A stretch of DNA of 64,000 nt from Acinetobacter parvus DSM 16617 = CIP 108168 (lineage in GTDB: Bacteria; Pseudomonadota; Gammaproteobacteria; Pseudomonadales; Moraxellaceae). The notes below the pieces were generated by a model. That model did not search any database. It saw only the letters and a program-made list of their open reading frames with translations, and was not told where the DNA came from. This document shows positions 1 to 13,500 of the stretch, piece by piece. Position 1 is the first letter of the stretch, and every line of letters begins with the position of its first letter. Location: contig NZ_KB849207.1 in assembly GCF_000368025.1 (NCBI RefSeq), positions 1 to 64,000 of the forward strand, read 5' to 3'. Both the position numbers and the translations under genes were made by a program.

Positions 1-2687
<2,687 letters not shown>

Positions 2688-3154
2688 TATACAACCCCAA
2701 ACAGTCGTTAATCCCTACAAGTAGGATTAAGACAATTAAATAAATAATTAATGATCTATTTAATCTACAGTTCGAAGTCCCGTGCACTTAAGCACCGTAC
2801 AGCTTCAATCTAAATTCATATACCAAAACGCTTGATTCAGTGTTTTTGCTAGTTCTCATTTCTAACAACTCAGCTTAAAGAATTAATTCTTCTTGCTTTG
2901 TTATTGAATGAGTGAACAATTTATTTCAGACTCAAATTCTAATCTGTTAATGATTAACTACAGCCTCGTCAGCTTGCAGTAAACTGTAATAAATCACAGA
3001 AGTTAATAAATCTAAATCAATCTCTTGATTCACCTTATTTATTAAGTTCTATAATTTAAAAATATCTTTCACTACCATATTAGATCAGATACTACGCGCA
3101 GCATAGCTGCTTGTCTTGCGCTTCGGCAAAGCGTTGCTTTGCTGATCGAAGCTC
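2688..3154 (-). other. tRNA-Ala to 23S internal transcribed spacer
   Basis: AT-rich spacer of about 470 bases between the tRNA-Ala and 23S genes. The part next to 23S should hold the 5' half of the 23S processing stem, but the partner strand is outside the window so this cannot be checked. Near 3100-3150 there are short GC-rich inverted repeats (GCAAAGC...GCTTTGC). I see no gene. Confidence 0.75.
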
Positions 3155-3230
3155 TGGTGGAGACTAGGAGAGTCGAACTCCTGACCTCCTGCGTGCAAAG
3201 CAGGCGCTCTACCAACTAAGCTAAGTCCCC
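3155..3230 (-). tRNA. alaT: tRNA-Ala(UGC)
   Basis: A 76-base cloverleaf on the minus strand. It begins GGGGACUUAGCUUAG, has the anticodon UGC in the loop CUUUGCACG, the T-loop GUUCGACUC and an encoded CCA end. It lies between tRNA-Ile and 23S, the usual place in gammaproteobacterial rRNA operons. Confidence 0.98.
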
Positions 3231-3301
3231 AGCTTACAATCATAATGAACGATATATCTTCTCATCTAGTAGCTTGTGATTATTCATCACTTCGTCAGTA
3301 G

Positions 3302-3378
<77 letters not shown>

Positions 3379-3381
3379 TGA

Positions 3382-3420
3382 GAAATAAAAGAAGAGATCG
3401 TTGATCTCTTCTTTTATTTC
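3382..3420 (-). other. 18-bp perfect hairpin in the 16S-tRNA-Ile spacer
   Basis: Arms 3382-3399 (GAAATAAAAGAAGAGATC) and 3403-3420 are perfect reverse complements with a 3-base loop. The hairpin starts 3 bases upstream of the mature 5' end of tRNA-Ile in the rRNA transcript. It has no U-run in the right place to be a terminator and lies inside an operon that must be read through. A role in processing (an RNase III-type double strand) is an inference. Confidence 0.8.
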
Positions 3421-3510
3421 GCAAGACAAGCGCAGCGCGTAGTGCACGACTTATCTCTAAAATTAAAAAAGAGAAACAATACTTTTTCTATCTTTCATTC
3501 GATATATCTC

Positions 3511-3537
3511 GAAGAACAACTTGTTGTGGATTCTTAC
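3511..3537 (-). other. 3' half of the 16S processing stem
   Basis: This stretch just downstream of 16S is nearly the exact reverse complement of 5221-5246 just upstream of it. Both contain GAAGAACAACTTG..GTGGATT in the plus-strand sense or its complement, with one small bulge and one mismatch. Paired, they would enclose 16S rRNA in the long helix that RNase III cuts in this class of operon. Confidence 0.85.
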
Positions 3538-3555
3538 CGATCGTCAATCTTTCGT

Positions 3556-5092
<1,537 letters not shown>

Positions 5093-5220
5093 AATATCAT
5101 TTGTGCTTTATTCTAAGCACCAAATCTGGCTCATCAATTTTCTGACTAAAAATTCGCTCAAATAAACTTCGAGTAATTTCTACCATTCAATCAATGAAAA
5201 TAATTTCGATCGATCAATCA

Positions 5221-5246
5221 GTAAAAATCCACACAAGTTGTTCTTC
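5221..5246 (-). other. 5' half of the 16S processing stem
   Basis: The leader partner of 3511-3537. The complementarity runs over about 26 positions with a two-base difference in length. It lies about 130 bases upstream of the mature 16S 5' end. Confidence 0.85.
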
Positions 5247-5298
5247 TATTCTCTTAATGATCTTCTCGATGATTCGTCATCATCAAGCTAGGTCGGCT

Positions 5299-5326
5299 AT
5301 GTTAGCCTAAATCTCTTTAAAGTCAA
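5299..5326 (-). promoter_or_regulatory. rRNA operon promoter P2
   Basis: On the minus strand: -35 TTGACT at 5326-5321, a 16-bp spacer, and -10 TAACAT at 5304-5299. A GC-rich stretch (AGCCGACC) follows the -10, as is usual for promoters under stringent control. An AT-rich UP-like segment (TTTTAAAAATATCGAAATT) lies directly upstream. Confidence 0.7.
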
Positions 5327-5460
5327 CAGGCAATTTCGATATTTTTAAAACTTATCTTAACCTAAACAGACCTGACCAATCCAGCCTACAACCTAGACTA
5401 TCTTAATCAAACCATTGTTTATCAACAAGTTTTTATCTGTATCACCGCCGATGAGTGGGC

Positions 5461-5488
5461 ATTCTACAGCATTTCAGGGCGCTTGCAA
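5461..5488 (-). promoter_or_regulatory. rRNA operon promoter P1
   Basis: On the minus strand: -35 TTGCAA at 5488-5483, a 16-bp spacer, and -10 TAGAAT at 5466-5461. The discriminator is GC-containing (GCCCACTC), and an A/T-tract UP-like region lies upstream at about 5490-5515. It is about 160 bp upstream of P2, so the operon appears to have tandem promoters. The rest of 5490-5613 is AT-rich with nothing else recognised. Confidence 0.75.
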
Positions 5489-5613
5489 GAACTTTTAAAA
5501 ATTTAATTATTCGGTTGTTGTATTTTTAAACTTTAACTTATCTAATATACTGATTTATATAATTTAAAATTAAATAATGTGAAAAATAACGCAGTTGTAA
5601 TGCTGTAACAGGG

Positions 5614-6309
5614 TTATTCCTTATGGCTGGATTGCTTGGGTAAATGGGCAATATATTGCAGTGCGATCAAGCGTGACACCACCACCGCAAGGTACATCAC
5701 CCCACCAAACATTTGTAGCATGGTTAATACTCTAGCTGCTGGACTAATTGGCATCAAATCAGATAAACCCGTTGCTGATTGCAGACTAAAACTCAGAAAT
5801 AATAAATCGAGCCAAACTTGTAAATCTTGTGGCTGATTTGGGTTTTGAAAACTATTAGGTAAAAGCAACTGGCAAATACTATATAAAAAGGCGAATGCCC
5901 AAGCGATGAGAGTAAAAACTGCACCCGCAGCAAATAGCTCGTCCTTAGTGAGGTAACGGTCGGCAAACATATAACGCAGCAGCCCATAGGCGGCATAAAA
6001 ATAGGCAAGCGCCTCAAAGCTATAGGCTGTGACCTGAACGACTGGTGTGCCATAGCCAATAAAAATCAGGATGGAAAACAGGAAAGCGCCACTCACAAAA
6101 ACCAGTCCCCAAAAGGTAAACACTGGAGTTTGGCGAATGACCTTGGCAATAATCAGTAGTGCCAATACACCCAGCGACCAAGTCAGGGCACGATATTCAC
6201 TGTCACCAGAAGTCAGCATATATAAAATCAACAGGGCCAGTTGCACCAGTAACAGCCATGCGGATGGGAGTAAACGAAACGTTTTCCAAAATTCCCTCAA
6301 GGTTTGCAT
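5614..6309 (-). CDS. Ion-channel-like inner membrane protein with a degenerate selectivity filter
   Basis: A protein of 231 residues with about five or six hydrophobic segments (around 17-34, 40-57, 64-85, 92-108, 130-150 and 200-216). The C-terminal half looks like the two-helix pore module of bacterial potassium channels: a pore-helix region near 168-185, then the filter position, then a helix reading LQMFGGVMYLAVVVSRLI, very like the usual end of this domain. At the filter, where channels have TxGYGD, this protein has SATGLSDLMP, so the Gly-Tyr-Gly signature is lost. It may conduct something else or not at all. The start at 6309 has a GGGGA-type ribosome site about 8 bases upstream. It stands alone between the rRNA operon and a TetR gene. 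Confidence 0.75.
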   Translation of the reverse strand: MQTLREFWKTFRLLPSAWLLLVQLALLILYMLTSGDSEYRALTWSLGVLALLIIAKVIRQTPVFTFWGLVFVSGAFLFSILIFIGYGTPVVQVTAYSFEALAYFYAAYGLLRYMFADRYLTKDELFAAGAVFTLIAWAFAFLYSICQLLLPNSFQNPNQPQDLQVWLDLLFLSFSLQSATGLSDLMPISPAARVLTMLQMFGGVMYLAVVVSRLIALQYIAHLPKQSSHKE

Positions 6310-6354
6310 GTGGTTTCCCCAAGTCTTGTTATGGTTTTCATTATGTTTATAGCA

Positions 6355-6951
6355 TCATACTGCATCCAGAAAGGAAATGATCATTTTAGAGAGTTCTTGT
6401 TGCAAACGCTGCTCTTCAATTAAAAAGGTGTTTTTACTGGCATACCGCATCATGGTAAACAGAGTGCTGTTAATGATCACGAATGATTTATGCTTGAGTG
6501 TTTCAAAGTCCCAGTGTGGATAGTAACGCCCAAACAGGTACATCCCAATTTCCAAAAAATGTCTTTCCAGCACCTGTGCCGCATCTGAGTCACTGTAGGC
6601 ATGCCAGTTCTTTAAGATTTCAATAAAAAAGCCCTGATCAGACTTCAACGATTCAAAGCCAAAGGCAATGCTTAATGTGATGACGTCCTGAATACTGGTT
6701 TGCTGTTGCAGCATCACCAACTGTTTCAATGCCTGCCCCAGATCCTCACTTTTACGTAGCAGCAGTTCCGCCACAATCTGTTCTTTATTTTCAAAATATT
6801 GATAAATTGATCCGACACTTACTCCTGATTTTTCAGAGATTTTAGGTGTGGTGACATGCAACACGCCATATTCAGAAATGCATTTTTGTGTACCCTGTAA
6901 AATGCTTTCCACGATCATTTTGGCACGTTGCTGCTGGGGTCTTTTTCTCAT
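6355..6951 (-). CDS. TetR-family transcriptional regulator
   Basis: A protein of 198 residues. The N-terminal 60 residues form a TetR DNA-binding domain: a helix with RAKMIVESILQGTQKCISEYG followed by the recognition region VTTPKISEKSGVSVGSIYQYFENKEQIV. The rest is a helical ligand-binding domain without recognisable detail. I chose the ATG at 6951 because GAGG lies 6 bases upstream; an in-frame TTG at 6963 is less likely. It is divergent from the MpaB-type oxygenase gene, and an inverted repeat lies in the shared upstream region, so it probably represses that gene and itself. The inducer is unknown. Confidence 0.88.
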   Translation of the reverse strand: MRKRPQQQRAKMIVESILQGTQKCISEYGVLHVTTPKISEKSGVSVGSIYQYFENKEQIVAELLLRKSEDLGQALKQLVMLQQQTSIQDVITLSIAFGFESLKSDQGFFIEILKNWHAYSDSDAAQVLERHFLEIGMYLFGRYYPHWDFETLKHKSFVIINSTLFTMMRYASKNTFLIEEQRLQQELSKMIISFLDAV

Positions 6952-6981
6952 GCTCAGCCTCAAGGGAAATGCGAATTGAAT

Positions 6982-6997
6982 ACGAATATTTATTCAT
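6982..6997. promoter_or_regulatory. Candidate TetR operator
   Basis: The sequence ACGAATATTTATTCAT is an inverted repeat (arms GAATA and TATTC around TT, extended by one more matching outer pair). It lies 30 bp upstream of the TetR start and 40 bp upstream of the divergent oxygenase start. This is the position expected for an operator that controls both genes. The assignment to this regulator is inferred. Confidence 0.5.
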
Positions 6998-7036
6998 ATT
7001 AAGCTTTGATTAAATAACAATCAGGGGCTTTATGCA

Positions 7037-8245
7037 ATGCAAAGCATCGTTAAACCTAAACGTCTGGCTTCTTTTGAAGACATGATTCAGTCGAATGTGA
7101 AATCCAAAATATTAAGCTATATGACTCGTCAGGAGGTCCAGCCAAGTTATGAGGACTATCTGGCATTGAATAACGCCCTGCAAAGTGGTGATGAGCCGAT
7201 GGATCAGGTGTTGCGCTGGGTATTGCAAAACCCAAAACAGCACCGTAAGTATTTTGAAACGGCGCTGTATGAGGGTTTGGACAAGCTGCCGCATGAGATT
7301 CCTGAACTCACTGAGTTTTTTCAGCTCATTGAACAAAAACCCGTTTGGTACGATCAAGGCAAGATTGATGAAGCCCTGAAATTTACCTATCGTTTGGGTG
7401 TAAATAATGGCTTCATCCTGAGAGATGTTTCCCTCATGACAGGTTATCTGTATCCTGGCTTTAACCAGCCATTGGTATTGACAGGCGCATTAAAGAAACA
7501 GGCGGGCACCCGTCTGGCTGAAACCACCAAATGGTGGGTGGATATCACTGAACAAGGTGGTTTTGAACGCTTTAGCAAAGGTTTTACCTCAACCATTTTT
7601 GTACGTTTTATTCATTCGCTGGTGAGTCATCAACTGCAAAAATCTGAAAAATGGGATGCTGAGACCTGGGGTTTGCCCATCAACCAATATGATCAGGCCA
7701 TGACCAATATTGCCTTTAGCGGTGTGGTATTGCTGGGTATTCGGGCTTTAGGTATTTTTCCGAGTAAACAAGAAGTTGATAGCTTTTTGCATTTTTGGAA
7801 ATATGCGGGCTGGTTGATGGGCATTGAAGAAAAATGGTTAGTGAATAATGAAGCTGACGGCTGGAAAATGATTTACTGGATGCAGTTTGCACATCCTCAA
7901 TCTGATGAGAGCAGTATTTCTCTGGGATCTAGTCTTTCCAAAGAACCCTTTGAACGGAAATATCGTTACCTACGCTCTTTTCAGCAAAAACTAGCCTACA
8001 AACAACACCTCGAAATTACCCAATTCTTTATTGGTCGTAAAAAAATGCAGAAATTGGGTTTGGCACCACAGTCAGCCTCATGGTTTGCCTATTATTTGAT
8101 TGGTCGCAATCTAGCACTCTATACAGGCGCCAAACATATTCCAAAATTAAATCATTTCCTTGAACAGAAAGGACGGCATTTACAGAAAATTGGTCTGTCA
8201 TTGTATCGCAATCAATCACAGCAACTGGCCAGTATGCATCAATAA
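7037..8245 (+). CDS. Oxygenase MpaB-family protein (DUF2236)
   Basis: A protein of 402 residues resembling the MpaB/latex-clearing-protein superfamily (DUF2236), whose characterised members bind haem b and oxidise substrates. Recognisable parts include the segment with TTKWWVDITEQGGFERFSKG, FVRFIHSLVSHQL, and the later block with WGLPINQYDQAMTNIAFS followed by FLHFWKYAGWLMGI, which are conserved across this family. Histidine and arginine residues in the RFIH and FLHFW region are candidates for haem contacts, but this is inference. There is no signal peptide, so it is probably cytoplasmic. An AGGGG site precedes the ATG. The substrate is unknown. It is likely controlled by the divergent TetR gene. 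Confidence 0.8.
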   Translation: MQSIVKPKRLASFEDMIQSNVKSKILSYMTRQEVQPSYEDYLALNNALQSGDEPMDQVLRWVLQNPKQHRKYFETALYEGLDKLPHEIPELTEFFQLIEQKPVWYDQGKIDEALKFTYRLGVNNGFILRDVSLMTGYLYPGFNQPLVLTGALKKQAGTRLAETTKWWVDITEQGGFERFSKGFTSTIFVRFIHSLVSHQLQKSEKWDAETWGLPINQYDQAMTNIAFSGVVLLGIRALGIFPSKQEVDSFLHFWKYAGWLMGIEEKWLVNNEADGWKMIYWMQFAHPQSDESSISLGSSLSKEPFERKYRYLRSFQQKLAYKQHLEITQFFIGRKKMQKLGLAPQSASWFAYYLIGRNLALYTGAKHIPKLNHFLEQKGRHLQKIGLSLYRNQSQQLASMHQ

Positions 8246-8253
8246 ACCATAAA

Positions 8254-8278
8254 AAAGCCCTCAATTGATGAGGGCTTT
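8254..8278. terminator. Bidirectional rho-independent terminator
   Basis: Stem AAAGCCCTCA / TGAGGGCTTT with a short ATTG-centred loop. It is flanked by an A-run on the left and is T-rich on the right. It separates the convergent oxygenase gene and actP. Confidence 0.85.
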
Positions 8279-8298
8279 GATTTAGATATCGAATTTAA

Positions 8299-10014
8299 TT
8301 AGTGATCTGATGCACCAGAGATACCAATACCTGTTTGCGAACGAACAAACTGAGCATCGAACGCTTTACGCTCTTTCTCTGCACGCGCAGTTTTATCTGT
8401 TACAGAGAAGAACCAACAGCAAAGGAATGATAATGGCATTGCAAATAATGCTGGACCATTGAATGGGTTTGGCGCAGTTTCAGAAATACCCAAAGTATCA
8501 ACCCAAACTGCTTTTGACAAGATAATTAAACTTGCCGCACCCACCAAGCCAACCACACCACCAATTACTGCACCACGAGTCGTTAAACCTTTCCAGAACA
8601 TAGACAATACAAGTACTGGGAAGTTTGCACAACATGCAACTGAGAATGCCAAACCAACCATGAAAGCAACGTTTTGTTTTTCGAACAAAATCCCTAGGAC
8701 CATGGCAAAGATTGCTAAACCTAAAGTCGCAATTTTTGACATACGTAATTCAGATTGAGGCGTAGTTTTACCTTTTTTGAATACGTTTGCATATAAGTCA
8801 TGTGAAATCGCAGAAGCACCTGAAAGTGTTAAGCCAGCAACTACAGCAAGGATGGTTGCAAATGCAACTGCTGAAATGAAACCCATGAACAGGTCACCAC
8901 CAACAGCATCACTGAGGTGAACTGCCGCCATATTATTACCACCAATCAACTCTAATTTTCCTGTCATAGCCGCTTTCGCAACATCAAGGAACTGAGGATT
9001 GTTTGCAACGAATAAGATCGCACCGAAACCAATAATGAACGTTAAAAGATAGAAATAACCAATAAAGCCTGTTGCAACAACAACTGATTTACGTGCTTCT
9101 TTCGCATCTTTTACTGTGAAGAAGCGCATTAAGATGTGCGGCAAACCTGCTGTACCAAACATCAAGGCAAGACCAAGAGAAAGTGCATCAATTGGATTCG
9201 CAGCAAGCTTGCCTGGCCCCATGATTTTTGCAGCTTCATCCAAGCTCATATTATGCGCTTGGCTGTATACACCAATCGCTTGGTTAAACATATTGCTAAA
9301 GCTAAAGCCCACAGCTTTCATCACCATGAATGCCATGAATGTTGCACCACTGAGTAGCATCACCGCTTTGATGATTTGAACCCAAGTTGTTGCCAACATA
9401 CCACCAAACATCACGTATGCCATCATCAATAAACCGACAATCACAACCGCGATATTATAGTTCAAACCAAATAGTAGTTTGATTAACTGACCTGCACCCA
9501 CCATTTGAGCAATCAAATAGAAAGCAACAACAACCAATGAACTCACTGCCGCTAAAGTACGCACTGGCTTTTCTTCAAGACGGAACGACACTACATCAGA
9601 AAGGTTATATTTTCCTAAGTTACGTAAGCGCTCAGCAACAAGGAATAGAACAATCGGCCAACCGACCATAAAACCAAGTGAATAAAGCAAGCCATCGAAG
9701 CCTGAACTAAACACCAATGCTGAAATACCCAAGAACGATGCTGCTGACATATAGTCACCCGCAATCGCTAAACCGTTTTGGAAACCACTGATTCCACCAC
9801 CCGCAGTATAGAAATCTTGGGTAGATTGTGTTTGCTTAGCTGCCCATTTGGTAATGAAAAGCGTGAAACCAACAAAGATCATAAACATAATGATCGCATG
9901 CCAGTTGGTGGCTTGCTGCTCAGCTGCTCCTAAATCAGGACCAGCAAATGCAATACCTGAGCTACACAAGGTTGCAAGTGCGAAAATGATCGCTTTAATA
10001 GACGTCCCTTTCAT
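8299..10014 (-). CDS. actP: Cation/acetate symporter ActP
   Basis: A sodium:solute symporter family protein of 571 residues, predicted to import acetate (and related short carboxylates) with a cation. The N-terminus is a signal-like segment (ALATLCSSGIAFA) followed by about 13 membrane helices. Family blocks seen include the ATKxxDFYTAGGG-type start (TQDFYTAGGGISGFQNGLAIAGDYMSAASFLG, spanning the first transport helices) and GLPHILMRFFTV. I start it at ATG 10014 rather than further upstream because that leaves one base after the yjcH stop, which suggests translational coupling. The pair lies divergent to a transporter-linked hybrid kinase of the CrbS type, which in other bacteria controls acetate genes. 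Confidence 0.95.
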   Translation of the reverse strand: MKGTSIKAIIFALATLCSSGIAFAGPDLGAAEQQATNWHAIIMFMIFVGFTLFITKWAAKQTQSTQDFYTAGGGISGFQNGLAIAGDYMSAASFLGISALVFSSGFDGLLYSLGFMVGWPIVLFLVAERLRNLGKYNLSDVVSFRLEEKPVRTLAAVSSLVVVAFYLIAQMVGAGQLIKLLFGLNYNIAVVIVGLLMMAYVMFGGMLATTWVQIIKAVMLLSGATFMAFMVMKAVGFSFSNMFNQAIGVYSQAHNMSLDEAAKIMGPGKLAANPIDALSLGLALMFGTAGLPHILMRFFTVKDAKEARKSVVVATGFIGYFYLLTFIIGFGAILFVANNPQFLDVAKAAMTGKLELIGGNNMAAVHLSDAVGGDLFMGFISAVAFATILAVVAGLTLSGASAISHDLYANVFKKGKTTPQSELRMSKIATLGLAIFAMVLGILFEKQNVAFMVGLAFSVACCANFPVLVLSMFWKGLTTRGAVIGGVVGLVGAASLIILSKAVWVDTLGISETAPNPFNGPALFAMPLSFLCCWFFSVTDKTARAEKERKAFDAQFVRSQTGIGISGASDH

Positions 10015-10015
10015 C

Positions 10016-10348
10016 TCAGTGCATCCCTTTTTCATGTGTGATTGCCTCAACTTCCTTGAGTGCTTCTTCATTGAGTTGATCGAGTTTAGTATTGGCGATA
10101 TATGAATACACACCACATAATAAAAATGACAACACGATGATGCCTAAACCGAGGGGCATGCCCCAGGTTGTAATGCCACCACTAAATGAACTTGCTAGAA
10201 ACTCTTTGTTATAGCCAACCAAAAGCATAAAACCAACGTAGATAAACAGCATGATTGCTGTTAATGTCCAACTTAAAGTGCGTTTTCTGCTAACCATTTC
10301 TTGAAACTTTGGATTTTGTAGAATACGTTCTACCTGTGAGTCATCCAT
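10016..10348 (-). CDS. yjcH: DUF485 inner membrane protein (YjcH-like)
   Basis: A protein of 110 residues with two transmembrane helices, at about 27-49 and 62-84. DUF485 proteins are the usual small partner encoded directly upstream of actP; their exact role is not settled. The ATG at 10348 was chosen because AAGGAG lies 7 bases upstream. The stop is one base from the actP start, so the two genes form one operon. The C-terminus is charged and probably cytoplasmic. Confidence 0.92.
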   Translation of the reverse strand: MDDSQVERILQNPKFQEMVSRKRTLSWTLTAIMLFIYVGFMLLVGYNKEFLASSFSGGITTWGMPLGLGIIVLSFLLCGVYSYIANTKLDQLNEEALKEVEAITHEKGMH

Positions 10349-10508
10349 AATTAACTCCTTATTTTTGTGTCCAGCCGTGGACCCCATTTCGCATGGGATT
10401 TTTCATTATTCAAATTAGCAAGATTCCACTTGACTCGTAACTTAGACTTTGGTCTCTAAATGTAATCTTGTTTTAACGCACGTTCCGCGCTTCGCAGTAT
10501 GATAAAAA

Positions 10509-13500
10509 ATGGGACTTGATCACGTGAGCAATATGAACAGTTGGCTGATTATTGGGGTACTTGCCCTGTATATTGTGGTGCTATTCGGCTGCGCGTTTTT
10601 CGGAGAGAAACACGCCAGCCGCCTTAGCCCGCGCGGCCGCATGTTGCTGTTCAGCCTGACCCTGGGTGTGTACTGTTCATCATGGACGTTCTACGGTGCC
10701 ACAGGCGCTGCGGTTCGTGAGGGGGTGATTTTCCTGCCGATCTATCTGGGTCCGCTGTTGTTTATCTGGTTCGGTTATGACATCTGGAGACGGCTAGGCC
10801 GTATTCGTCAGCACCACGCCATTTCCTCGATTGCCGACTTTGTCGCGGCCCGCTACGGAAAAAGTGGCAGTCTGGCTGCGCTGGTCACCATCCTTGCCGT
10901 GATTGCCATTGTGCCCTACCTTGCCCTGCAACTCCGTGCCATTGCGCTGAGTGCATCGGTGATTCTTGAGCAAAATGCCCACATCCATACCACCACCAAC
11001 AGTGTGCTGGTGCTGACAGGCGTACTTGCGATTTTGGCGATGATCTTTGGCACACGTCATATTGCCCATACCGAACAGCATGGCGGTTTGATGCTGGCGG
11101 TTGCCTTTGAATCCTTTGTGAAATTATTCGCCCTCCTCTGTGTTGCAGGATTTTTCTTATTGCAATCGCCTGAAAATATTAAACAAGTCAGCAACGATGT
11201 CAGTCAACATTTTCATGACCTCCAGCAGCTTGGTGTACCTGAAACATTCTGGATTCAAACCCTGCTCGCCGCACTGGCAATGATTTGCCTGCCACGCCAG
11301 TTCCATGTGGCGGTGGTCGAGTTACGGGATGAAAAGCATATTCGTGGCGCACGGCGCTGGTTTGCAGCCTACCTGATCCTGACCATCATTGCGATTATTC
11401 CAATTGCCAGTTGGGCGCTACACTCGCTGCCTGAGTCACTGGGTACACCTGATATTGCGGTATTGGCCCTGCCGCTCAGCTACCAACAGGACTGGTTGAC
11501 CCTGCTGGCATTTCTGGGCGGTTTCTCCGCCTCCACAGGTATGCTGCTGGTGGCATCCGTTGCCCTCTCGATCATGCTCAGCAATGACCTGATCATGCCC
11601 GCACTATGGCGCTTTAAGATTATTTCCCGACAAGACCAGCAACTTCCCCGAGTGCTGAAACTGACACGGCGCTTCAGTATTGTCAGCGTGATGTCATTGG
11701 GTTTTTTATTCTTCCATTTCTTCAATGACATTAACCAGCTCTCGGTTTTTGGTCTACTGGCGTTTAGTGCCGTCGCACAGTTCTCGCCAGCCCTGATTGG
11801 TGGTCTTTACTGGCGTGGCGCAAGCCGTCAGGGCGTGTATGCAGGCCTGTTGATCGGCTTTGCCATGTGGAGCTACACCTTGCTTTTCCCAACGGTGTTG
11901 CGCAGCCTGCCTGAGCATTATCAGGCTTTTGCCCAGCATTTGTTGCTGTTTGGCCCATTTGACATCAACGCCCTGCGTCCAGAAGCGCTGCTCGGCTTTA
12001 AGTCCTTTGCGCCTTTGACTCACGGGGTGCTGTGGTCTTTGGGGTTGAACGTGGTTTCATATATCTGGGTCTCGCGCCTGTATCGCCCAAGCGTTGCTGA
12101 ACAGATTCAGGCTGAAAGCTTTTTTTACTATGAAAGCAAGCCTTTGCCATCCGCTCAGTCAAATACCGACCTGACCGACCTACACCAAAATGGGTCACGG
12201 CTTAAAGTGGGTGATCTGCTGGCTTTGGCAAAACGGATTACAGGGGACCGACTAACCATACAGGCGTTCCAGCAATTCTGTGAGCAAAACCATACCATCC
12301 TCAATGAAAACCATGTCGCCAATGGCATGTGGTGGCGTTTTACTGAACAGTATCTGGCGGGAATTATTGGCGCGGCCTCTGCCCGTACCTTACTCACTAC
12401 TGCCATGATCAATAACGGACTGGCTTTGGGGCAGGTAGCGAATATTCTGGATCAGGCCTCCCAGTGGCAGCGTTTTAACCAAAACCTGTTGATGACCATG
12501 ATTGACCACATGACACAGGGGGTCAGTGTGGTGGATAAAAATATGTGTCTGGTGGCATGGAACAACCAGTACCTGAAACTGTTTGATTATCCCAAAGATC
12601 TGGTTTATGTGGGATGCCCGATTGCTGATTTAATCCGTTATAACGCGGAACAGGGTGAATGTGGACCAGGTTCGGTTGAGGAGCATGTAAATAAACGGAT
12701 TCACTGGATGAAAGTCGGCAGTGCGCATGAATTTGAACGGATTCGCAAGGATGGTCTGGTGATCCAGATGCGCGGCACCCCTATTGAGGGCGGCGGCTTT
12801 GTCACTACCTTTGCCGATATTACCGCGTTCCGTGAAAATGAGGCGGTGCTGGAAGAACGGGTCAATGACCGTACCCAGCAGCTTGCCAATGCCCTGACCG
12901 AACAGAAATTGGCACTGGAACAAGCCGACAAGGCCAACCAGTCGAAAAGTCGATTTTTGGCAGCGGCCAGCCACGACCTGCTGCAACCGATGCATGCAGC
13001 ACGCCTGTTCAGCACCGCGCTGGAACAGAGTGTCAGCTCAACTGAAGATCAACAAACCTTACAGCAACTGGACCGTGCCCTGTATGGTGCGGAAAGCATG
13101 CTCTCTGCCCTACTGGACATCGCACGTCTGGAGGGCGGAACCATTCAGCCAAAACGTCAGGCCTATTCACTGCATGACCTGTTAAATGACCTCGAACTAC
13201 AATTTAAGTCGATTGCCGCACAGCGCAATATCCAGTTCTCTGTTCACGACACCAGGTTCTGGGTGGATACCGACCCGCAATGGATGCGCCGCATTATACA
13301 GAACTTTGTCAGCAATGCTCTGCGCTATACCGCACAGGGTCGTGTGGTAGTGGGTGTACTGCGTTCAGCACAACGTCCAAAACATATTCGAATCGGTGTT
13401 TGGGATACAGGACCTGGCATCAATGAACAGCAACGCGTGAAACTGTTTCAGGAATTTGAGCGTTGCGGTCATACCTCGCCCTGGGGTGAGCAAGGTCTGG

